Origin: JBGTNQ01 sp038212375
Lineage (GTDB): Bacteria > Patescibacteriota > Minisyncoccia > Phycocordibacterales > Zambryskibacteraceae
DNA length: 12,968 nucleotides
Direction: 5' to 3'
Assembly: GCA_038212375.1 (NCBI GenBank)
Contig: JBBQUO010000018.1
Span: 1-12,968 of the forward strand
In this document: piece by piece, positions 6,109 to 10,998 of the stretch
Layout: every line of letters begins with the position of its first letter
How positions within the stretch are numbered: the first letter of the stretch is position 1
Notes under the pieces: generated by a model
Databases searched by the model: none
What the model saw: only the letters and a program-made list of their open reading frames with translations
Told to the model about the DNA's origin: nothing
Program-made: the position numbers and the translations under genes

Positions 6109-6714
6109 ATGGAACAAAAAAGCAACTCAGTAATGTACATTATTATCGCTCTCGTAGTTATCGGCCTCGGTTTCCTTATCATCCGGTCATCGGGCTCTAA
6201 GGAATCGGTTGCGGACAACACCACGATGACTAAATCAACAACACAAATGCAAGATAACACTATGGATAAAGGGGTTCTCGTAGGAGGAGCTTATATGGTA
6301 AGGAACCTCGACATCGTAGATAACGCAGTGAATGCAAACAACGTTACAACTCTTGTTGCAGCAGTAAAGGCAGCAGGACTTGTAGATACTCTCAAGAGTG
6401 CAGGACCATTTACAGTCTTTGCACCAACAAACGATGCATTTGCAAAGCTTCCTGCAGGAACTGTGGATACTCTCCTCAAGCCTGAGAACAAAGCGAAGCT
6501 TGTATCTATCCTTACCTATCACGTTGTAGCTGGACGATACACCGCAGCAGACCTTACTGACGGAATGATGCTCAAAACAGTACAAGGTGAGAGCCTTACT
6601 GTACACGTTAAGGACGGCCACATTATGATCAATGGTGCTATGGTTGAGATCCCAGATGTCATCTCAAGTAACGGAGTTACTTTCGTTATCGACTCTGTAC
6701 TATTGCCACAATAG
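6109..6714 (+). CDS. Membrane-anchored fasciclin (FAS1) domain protein
   Basis: A 201-residue protein with an N-terminal membrane anchor (VMYIIIALVVIGLGFLII, 8-25), a Ser/Thr/Met-rich linker (about 28-55) and one FAS1 domain (about 66-200). The FAS1 H1 motif is GPFTVFAPTNDAF (99-111), the YH dipeptide is Y137-H138, and the H2 region is GVTFVIDSVLLP (189-200). With the positive start inside, the domain would face outside, where FAS1 domains commonly mediate adhesion. There is no Cys for lipid attachment, so the anchor is the helix itself. No Shine-Dalgarno site precedes ATG 6109. Divergence from a MarR gene suggests conditional expression of a surface adhesion protein. Confidence 0.92.
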   Translation: MEQKSNSVMYIIIALVVIGLGFLIIRSSGSKESVADNTTMTKSTTQMQDNTMDKGVLVGGAYMVRNLDIVDNAVNANNVTTLVAAVKAAGLVDTLKSAGPFTVFAPTNDAFAKLPAGTVDTLLKPENKAKLVSILTYHVVAGRYTAADLTDGMMLKTVQGESLTVHVKDGHIMINGAMVEIPDVISSNGVTFVIDSVLLPQ

Positions 6715-6724
6715 TCTTTCAAAG

Positions 6725-6771
6725 TATGACGCAAAATTGCACTGCTAAATGCAGTGCAATTTTGCGTCATA
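6725..6771. terminator. Hairpin after the FAS1 gene, 21-bp perfect stem
   Basis: Arms 6725-6745 and 6751-6771 are perfectly complementary around the loop TAAAT, starting 10 bases after the FAS1 stop. The inner GCACTGC/GCAGTGC core followed by AATTTT can act as a terminator on either strand. The stem is longer than termination needs and has no T-run outside it. Confidence 0.6.
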
Positions 6772-6820
6772 CCAAACATATCAAATATAAAAAACATTTA
6801 AGCGAAAGAACTTTCCTTCC

Positions 6821-6864
6821 AAAAAAAGAATGCCCCCATTTCCTCGAAAGGAAATGGGGGCATT
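6821..6864 (-). terminator. Terminator of the first PEP-CTERM gene (copy 1)
   Basis: A 16-bp perfect stem (6829-6844 with 6849-6864) with loop CGAA, followed on the minus strand by C and T7 (complement of 6821-6827). It lies 17 nt past the stop codon. Confidence 0.93.
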
Positions 6865-6959
6865 GCTACGTATTACTTACTTCATGCGACCATGGTCGTC
6901 CGCCGCTTTCGTGCGACGAACCCGAGACCAGCGAGACCCGCTGCCATCAGCACGTAGGT
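6822..6959. repeat. Duplicated PEP-CTERM tail plus terminator, copy 1
   Basis: This 138-bp segment matches 7825-7962 in the same orientation with two differences seen by eye (C6890 against G7893 and C6948 against G7951). It spans the terminator, the stop codon and the codons for the membrane and basic part of the sorting signal. Similarity decays beyond 6959 but the block GGGACGGT still matches. Confidence 0.93.
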
Positions 6960-7649
6960 CGAGGGTTCTGGGACGGTCGTGCCTGGTAGTCCAGTATTCA
7001 CCAGAATAGCTGACCGAGCAACTTCCGTCAGATTTCCCTTGAGGTCATTCTCGTAGGCGATCAAGGCGAACGAATACTCACCTTGAGCGTTCGGATTGAA
7101 CACACTCGGCGGAGGAAAGATGTATCCTGGAACAGCGCTTGGGTTTCCGAGAAAGGTCATCCCAAGGTTCCAGGAGTTCTGAGCTGGTACTGGAGCAATG
7201 CCCAGATTACCGTAGTCAGTGCTGTTCCCTGTTGCAGGGTTGAAGTCGTAGAACAACTTGTAGTTGTACTTCGACGCATTGTCACCGCCGATGTACCAGT
7301 TGAAGTTCCAGTCCGCATAGGGAGTTCCCGGACTTGGATTGACAGTCCCAACCCCAGGAGATGCATAGAACACACCGTAACTGTTGTTTGTAACGGCCGA
7401 TCCGTCGCAAACAAACACGGAAGAGACGTTCTGACCGCAACGTTGCGACGCCGACAGTCCGAGCACCACACCGAGAGGTACAACGTTTGTGTTTATCATC
7501 ACGGCATCATTCGGTATTCCAGTTCCTCCAAAGGTAATGCCGGGCTGAGGGCCGAATGCACCCGTCGGGACGATTACCTGTCCCGAAGCACTCGAAGCGA
7601 GTGCAAACAGCGCAAGTGCGCCGATAATGCGGATCTTGTGCACGATCAT
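6882..7649 (-). CDS. Secreted PEP-CTERM sorting-domain protein A
   Basis: A 255-residue exported protein. Residues 1-24 form a signal peptide (MIVHKIRIIGALALFALASS, then ASGQ before the likely cut). The ectodomain (about 25-224) is rich in Gly, Asn, Pro and Tyr with two Cys (in RCGQNVSSVFVC) and no domain I recognise. The end is a classic sorting signal: VPEPSTYVLMAAGLAGLG from 226, a membrane helix, and a basic ARKRR tail. PEP-CTERM proteins are processed by an exosortase and usually go to the cell surface or extracellular matrix; no exosortase is in this window. The ribosome site AGGAG lies six bases before ATG 7649, and a leader of about 110 nt holds a 7-bp hairpin (7676-7695). The coding sequence looks richer in G and C than its neighbours, consistent with acquisition by transfer. 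Confidence 0.88.
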   Translation of the reverse strand: MIVHKIRIIGALALFALASSASGQVIVPTGAFGPQPGITFGGTGIPNDAVMINTNVVPLGVVLGLSASQRCGQNVSSVFVCDGSAVTNNSYGVFYASPGVGTVNPSPGTPYADWNFNWYIGGDNASKYNYKLFYDFNPATGNSTDYGNLGIAPVPAQNSWNLGMTFLGNPSAVPGYIFPPPSVFNPNAQGEYSFALIAYENDLKGNLTEVARSAILVNTGLPGTTVPEPSTYVLMAAGLAGLGFVARKRRTTMVA

Positions 7650-7767
7650 GAGATTCTCCTATGGGTGAACATCGACTGAAACGTTGTTGTTTCAGTATCC
7701 TACAGGAACGTCCTACAGATCGAATCCTCCTATCGTAAAGTAAATTGGAAAAGAACTATTAAAAACT

Positions 7768-7795
7768 ATAATACATAGAATTATTTAAATGTCAA
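7768..7795 (-). promoter_or_regulatory. Promoter of PEP-CTERM gene A
   Basis: On the minus strand a perfect TTGACA (complement of 7790-7795), a 16-bp spacer ending TATG, and TATTAT (complement of 7768-7773). The layout is the same as before gene B. Confidence 0.75.
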
Positions 7796-7824
7796 TGTTT
7801 ATTAGGCGTTCAATTTATATTATT

Positions 7825-7867
7825 AAAAAAGAATGCCCCCATTTCCTCGAAAGGAAATGGGGGCATT
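7825..7867 (-). terminator. Terminator of the second PEP-CTERM gene (copy 2)
   Basis: Identical 16-bp stem (7832-7847 with 7852-7867), CGAA loop and T-run (complement of 7825-7830), 17 nt after the stop of gene B. It lies between gene B and the promoter of gene A, so the two are separate transcripts. Confidence 0.93.
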
Positions 7868-7962
7868 GCTACGTATTACTTACTTCATGCGAGCATGGTC
7901 GTCCGCCGCTTTCGTGCGACGAACCCGAGACCAGCGAGACCCGCTGCCATGAGCACGTAGGT
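7825..7962. repeat. Duplicated PEP-CTERM tail plus terminator, copy 2
   Basis: Direct copy of 6822-6959, 1003 bp away, with two visible mismatches. The identity includes non-coding sequence, so it reflects recent duplication or gene conversion rather than protein-level selection. Confidence 0.93.
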
Positions 7963-8709
7963 AGACGGCTCAGGGACGGTGGATGTCGGAGTGTTTGACC
8001 AGCGCACATCGTATGCAGGATTATTTTGGATACCAAGTGCAGAATTGTTGAAATTGTACGCCTGGTACATGACATTTCCAACTTCTGTCGAAGTACCACT
8101 ACCACTGAACGAGTACTGATTGGTACCGTTTACCCCGTACGAAAATGTGTTATCCGTAGCGTCGAACGACATTGTGAGAGTATTCCACGCACCGAGGTTT
8201 ACAGGACTACCAAAGTCAACCCATCCGGAGTTAGTCCAACCACGGAATCGAGCTCCTGAACCATCATTAGTGAAACCAATGATAGGGTAGTCAGTGACAT
8301 TTGCTTCGCTGTTCGGAATACAGGGCCCGTTACACTGAGTGGCCCACATGTCTGTGCGAATCAATCCGCTCTGGGAACTATCCCAGGAGGATTGAACGAA
8401 CAAATCAGATTGGAACAACCACGAGCCAGCTGTGTTGACATCGAGCTTCTTGCCTTGCGTGTTGTAAAAGGAGGGCGACTGCCCTCCTCGATTCGAAGCG
8501 TCGGTGCTCGAATTGATACCGATCTGAAGAACATCATTTCGGCCCTGATAACTGTTGATGAGCCCCCATGTTGCAGGGTTATATCGATCGGTATAGAAAC
8601 TACCGACCTGTGTACCGAGGTTGGGAGTGACATTCGTCTGCGCAGAAAGTGCAGACGATGCGAAAGCACATGCACCCGCAAACACGAAAACTCGAAAAAG
8701 CTGTTTCAT
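7885..8709 (-). CDS. Secreted PEP-CTERM sorting-domain protein B
   Basis: A 274-residue exported protein with signal peptide MKQLFRVFVFAGACAFASS, then ALSAQ before the likely cut. ATG 8709 is chosen because AGGAGAGGGAATC lies just upstream; the frame stays open to 8838 but that part holds no ribosome site. The ectodomain opens with GSFYTDRYNPATWG and contains GRNDVLQIGI, SFYNTQGKKLDV and YPIIGFTNDG, ending in beta-rich segments. I recall similar strings from PEP-CTERM proteins of other phyla, with a likely jelly-roll fold, but cannot verify this here. The tail is VPEPSTYVLMAAGLAGLG from 245, then FVARKRR. Apart from the tail, the ectodomain shows no clear similarity to protein A. Promoter, leader length and terminator mirror those of gene A. 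Confidence 0.88.
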   Translation of the reverse strand: MKQLFRVFVFAGACAFASSALSAQTNVTPNLGTQVGSFYTDRYNPATWGLINSYQGRNDVLQIGINSSTDASNRGGQSPSFYNTQGKKLDVNTAGSWLFQSDLFVQSSWDSSQSGLIRTDMWATQCNGPCIPNSEANVTDYPIIGFTNDGSGARFRGWTNSGWVDFGSPVNLGAWNTLTMSFDATDNTFSYGVNGTNQYSFSGSGTSTEVGNVMYQAYNFNNSALGIQNNPAYDVRWSNTPTSTVPEPSTYVLMAAGLAGLGFVARKRRTTMLA

Positions 8710-8829
8710 GATTCCCTCTCCTGTATGGAGAACGTGGATTGAACAAACAACAGGATGCCCTACACCTACGAAAAATAATCTCCGTGGTAGAAGTAAAACT
8801 ACTATGAAAAGAACGAGATGCCGAACACC

Positions 8830-8857
8830 AGAATACATATTTATTACAGTATGTCAA
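8830..8857 (-). promoter_or_regulatory. Promoter of PEP-CTERM gene B
   Basis: On the minus strand TTGACA (complement of 8852-8857), a 16-bp spacer ending TATG, then TATTCT (complement of 8830-8835). The start would be about 114 nt before the ATG, close to the 112 nt of gene A. Confidence 0.7.
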
Positions 8858-8897
8858 GGAATATTTTTGGGTTGTAATTGGACCACACAAAATATGA

Positions 8898-8926
8898 TTG
8901 ACAAAATAATTGAGGCATGCTAGTAT
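8898..8926 (+). promoter_or_regulatory. Strong promoter of the cold-shock gene
   Basis: A perfect TTGACA (8898-8903), a 17-bp spacer ending TGC, and TAGTAT (8921-8926): consensus -35, extended -10 and optimal spacing. It diverges from the promoter of PEP-CTERM gene B, with -35 boxes about 40 bp apart. Confidence 0.8.
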
Positions 8927-9007
8927 ATATATAAGACAAAGAAGCTCTAAAAGTCGTCGATTTTGAAACTGCTTAATTTTGTATTTAATCGTAATGTATC
9001 TATCGAT

Positions 9008-9208
9008 ATGAAGACAGGAACAATCAAGACCCTCAAGGAAAAAGGCTTCGGCTTTATTACTTATGAAGGTGCTGCAAAGGACCTTTTCTTTCACATGAAA
9101 GATCTTGAAGGAGTAACCTTCGAGGAACTTCGTGAAGGTGACTCAGTTACTTTCAACGAAGAGTCAGGTGAGAAAGGAATGAACGCTACACACGTACAGC
9201 GCGCATAA
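9008..9208 (+). CDS. Cold-shock domain protein (CspA-like)
   Basis: A 66-residue single cold-shock domain, the usual CspA length. RNP1 is KGFGFI (12-17) and RNP2 is DLFFH (25-29), the aromatic surfaces that bind single-stranded RNA and DNA. EGDSVTF (43-49) and the final NATHVQ (59-64) are also typical. ATG 9008 is chosen over the upstream in-frame ATG at 8963 because the domain starts with MKTGTIK as in family members. The leader is long (about 75 nt from the predicted start site) with no Shine-Dalgarno site before the ATG. A long structured leader is how CspA-type genes respond to temperature in E. coli; the same is possible but unproven here. A strong promoter and terminator make this a well-expressed single-gene unit. 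Confidence 0.94.
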   Translation: MKTGTIKTLKEKGFGFITYEGAAKDLFFHMKDLEGVTFEELREGDSVTFNEESGEKGMNATHVQRA

Positions 9209-9215
9209 CCAAAAT

Positions 9216-9247
9216 AAAAACTGCATCCCGTACGGGATGCAGTTTTT
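9216..9247. terminator. Perfect palindromic terminator of the cold-shock gene
   Basis: A 32-bp perfect palindrome with AAAAACTGCATCCCG on the left and a T5 run on the right, eight bases after the stop codon. Confidence 0.92.
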
Positions 9248-9324
9248 GTTTGGACACTTCCCTTTCTCTATAATCTATTGAACAGCTCGCTATCCACATT
9301 TTATTTATCTCTACTTCGCGTTAC

Positions 9325-9330
9325 TATAAT
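9325..9330 (+). promoter_or_regulatory. Possible -10 box for the 107-aa gene
   Basis: A perfect TATAAT about 50 bases before the GTG at 9379. No convincing -35 box or TG extension accompanies it. Confidence 0.4.
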
Positions 9331-9378
9331 GACCCGCTGTTCTTTTTACCATTACACTCTAACTCGTGAGAACTCCGA

Positions 9379-9702
9379 GTGAGCATACATATATCAATCG
9401 CCGAAGGCATGTTTGATGTCTTACAAACCAGGCTTGGAGTTGGTTCTGTATACAGAGATCTCTTTGTCACCCATGTGACAAGTTGCAGTCTCGAAGCAGA
9501 GCCTCTGACTCTAAAGTGCCAGGTTGTAGGGGAACTTTCTGTACGTTCACCACAGAGTATATCTCCCTTTATCTCTTGTTCAGATCGAACAAGAGCTCTT
9601 GGAAAAGAGAAAATCGTTACTGAAGTCGACAAAGCGCTTCGTTTACTTCTAGCCAGAAACAACAAGTTATCTGAAACGGTATACCATAAAGTAGTGGTGT
9701 AA
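9379..9702 (+). CDS. Unrecognised 107-residue protein
   Basis: I do not recognise this protein. The frame begins at GTG 9379 (ATG 9409 is the only other good start; a stop lies at 9367-9369) and ends seven bases before a long palindromic hairpin, which is the best sign that it is a real gene. The sequence mixes short hydrophobic beta-like runs (LTLKCQVVGELSV) with a C-terminal Lys/Leu-rich helix (KEKIVTEVDKALRLLLARN) and a final YHKVVV strand, suggesting a small alpha/beta fold. It has no signal peptide or membrane helix. The ribosome site is poor. A 157-codon frame on the opposite strand (9324-9797) covers the same DNA but runs through the hairpin and the infC promoter, so it was not chosen. 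Confidence 0.5.
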   Translation: MSIHISIAEGMFDVLQTRLGVGSVYRDLFVTHVTSCSLEAEPLTLKCQVVGELSVRSPQSISPFISCSDRTRALGKEKIVTEVDKALRLLLARNNKLSETVYHKVVV

Positions 9703-9709
9703 TGATGCG

Positions 9710-9745
9710 AATTGGGGGCGAGCCACATGTGGCTCGCCCCCAATT
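9710..9745. terminator. Perfect 36-bp palindromic hairpin ahead of infC
   Basis: 18-bp arms (9710-9727 with 9728-9745), GC-rich inside AATT ends, directly after the 107-aa gene and 20 bp before the infC -35 box. The T-run is short, so termination is likely but not certain. Confidence 0.7.
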
Positions 9746-9764
9746 TCGGGTTATGGGATACAAT

Positions 9765-9793
9765 TTGTAAATGGGGCCAAAAAATGCTATAAT
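9765..9793 (+). promoter_or_regulatory. Promoter of the infC-rpmI-rplT operon
   Basis: TTGTAA (9765-9770), a 17-bp spacer ending TGC, then a perfect TATAAT (9788-9793): an extended -10 promoter with good spacing. The start would be near 9800, leaving a leader of only about 23 nt. There is no room for a long rplT-type autoregulatory leader upstream of infC. Confidence 0.8.
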
Positions 9794-9822
9794 ACATAAG
9801 TTAATCACTAACCACATACTTC

Positions 9823-10344
9823 TTGAGTACCGTACGCATCAATCATCAAATCAAATCTCCAGAGCTCCGCATTATTGGACCTGAAGGAGAAAACCTTGGA
9901 GTCATGACTCTGTCACTTGCACTCGCAAAAGCACAGGAACTCAGCTTTGATCTTATCGAAATATCTCCAAATGCCGTACCTCCAATTGCCAAGATCATGG
10001 ATCACGGAAAGTACCAGTATGCTGAGAACAAAAAACTGAAGGCATCAAAAGCAAAGACTCATACCGTTGAAGTAAAAACCATTCAAGTCAAAGTAGGTAC
10101 TGGCGACAACGACCTCAACCTCAAGGCAAAGAAAACTTCTGAATGGCTCCGTGATGGCCACCGTATCAAGATCGACCTCTTCCTTCCTGGAAGAACGAAG
10201 TATATGAACGAGAAATTTCTCAATGAACGCCTCGACAGAATTCTCAAGCTCATTACCGAAGAATACAAAGTTTCTGGACCAGCTGTTCGCAGTCCGAAGG
10301 GACTCTCTGTTATTGTTGAACGTGCTACTCCAAAGAAAGGCTAA
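9823..10344 (+). CDS. infC: Translation initiation factor IF-3
   Basis: A 173-residue IF3, of normal length, which binds the 30S subunit and proofreads start codon and initiator tRNA. The N-terminal domain opens with RINHQIKSPELRIIGPEGENLG (5-26, shown as the family's RxNxxI...VRLIxxxGxxLG pattern), the inter-domain stretch is PPIAKIMDHGKYQY (53-66), and the C-terminal domain includes the KTIQVKVGTGDNDLNLK run (85-101) and DLFLPGR (118-124). The only usable start between the stop at 9802-9804 and the conserved region is TTG at 9823; no ATG, GTG or ATT is in frame. Rare start codons are a known feature of infC, classically AUU, which lets IF3 control its own synthesis. No Shine-Dalgarno site is visible. 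Confidence 0.95.
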   Translation: MSTVRINHQIKSPELRIIGPEGENLGVMTLSLALAKAQELSFDLIEISPNAVPPIAKIMDHGKYQYAENKKLKASKAKTHTVEVKTIQVKVGTGDNDLNLKAKKTSEWLRDGHRIKIDLFLPGRTKYMNEKFLNERLDRILKLITEEYKVSGPAVRSPKGLSVIVERATPKKG

Positions 10345-10393
10345 AAAGACTAGACAAATACCGATAAATCTGTAAGATAGAGGCCCTACGCAC

Positions 10394-10588
10394 ATGGCAA
10401 TAAAAACCAACAAATCATTCGCAAAAAGACTTAAAGTCAGCAAAAATGGCAAGATTTCAGCTCGAAAAGCTGGTCAGGGTCACTTTAACGCCAAGGAGTC
10501 TAGACGCCGGAGCCAGCTTCGCAAAAAGCGAACTGATAGCTTCGTTATTTCAAACAAGTCTGCAAGTCAATTTCTCGTAAACATCTAA
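10394..10588 (+). CDS. rpmI: Ribosomal protein bL35
   Basis: A 64-residue, highly basic protein of the large subunit, of usual length. It starts MAIKTNKSFAKRLKVSKNGKI, matching the family's K-T-x-K-x-x-x-K-R-F-x-V-T-x-x-G-K-I pattern (shown here up to residue 21 in two parts: MAIKTNKSFA and KRLKVSKNGKI), followed by the RKAGQGHFNAKESRRR region (24-39). It lies 49 nt after infC and 4 nt before rplT in the standard infC-rpmI-rplT order. GAGG lies ten bases before the ATG, a weak and distant ribosome site. Confidence 0.95.
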   Translation: MAIKTNKSFAKRLKVSKNGKISARKAGQGHFNAKESRRRSQLRKKRTDSFVISNKSASQFLVNI

Positions 10589-10592
10589 TCCC

Positions 10593-10940
10593 ATGACCAG
10601 AGTAAAAAAAGGAGTTAATGCTATAAAGTACCGACGAAATCTCTTGAAAATGACCAAGGGATATCGCTTTGGTCGTTCTACCAAGGAGCGCGCTGCGCAA
10701 GACGCAGTACTTCACGCTGGAGCATATGCTTTTGCTCACCGAAGAGACAAAAAAGGTGACTTCCGTCGTCTTTGGAATGTTCGCATCAATGCAGCTCTCC
10801 GCCCTCTAGGATTTACATATAGTAAGTTCATTGGAGCTCTTAAGAAGAAAGAAATCGAACTCGATCGTAAAATCCTCTCTACCCTCGCAGCTGAGAACCC
10901 AGAGACTTTCAAGAAAATCGCAGAGCAGGCATTCTCATAA
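10593..10940 (+). CDS. rplT: Ribosomal protein bL20
   Basis: A 115-residue bL20, which binds 23S rRNA early in large-subunit assembly and in several bacteria represses its own operon. Family marks: MTRVKKGVNAIKYRRNLLK at the start, the KGYRFGRS loop (22-29), the AYAFAHRRDKKGDFRRLW segment (44-61) and RINAALRPLGFTYSKF (63-78). The ATG at 10593 follows the rpmI stop by four bases with no ribosome site of its own, so translation is probably coupled to rpmI. A long palindromic terminator follows immediately, closing the operon. Confidence 0.96.
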   Translation: MTRVKKGVNAIKYRRNLLKMTKGYRFGRSTKERAAQDAVLHAGAYAFAHRRDKKGDFRRLWNVRINAALRPLGFTYSKFIGALKKKEIELDRKILSTLAAENPETFKKIAEQAFS

Positions 10941-10984
10941 TTACTACAAAACACTCTCGCAATTGCGAGAGTGTTTTGTAGTAA
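10941..10984. terminator. Shared 44-bp palindromic terminator of rplT and the beta-helix gene
   Basis: Perfectly complementary 22-base arms (10941-10962 with 10963-10984) with an ACACTCTCGC core and A-rich/T-rich flanks. It begins one base after the rplT stop and lies 14 bases from the stop of the convergent gene, so it can act on both strands. Confidence 0.9.
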
Positions 10985-10998
10985 AATTTAACTATAAG

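Noticed and set aside
7083..7679. 198-codon plus-strand open frame over PEP-CTERM gene A
   Set aside because: Arg/Val-rich shadow; the opposite strand has a signal peptide, a ribosome site and a sorting signal.
8710..8838. Upstream extension of PEP-CTERM protein B by 43 residues
   Set aside because: ATG 8709 has a good ribosome site and begins a clear signal peptide; the extension covers the leader.
9324..9797. 157-codon minus-strand open frame
   Set aside because: It runs through the palindromic hairpin and infC promoter and has no start signals; the plus-strand frame ends neatly before the hairpin.
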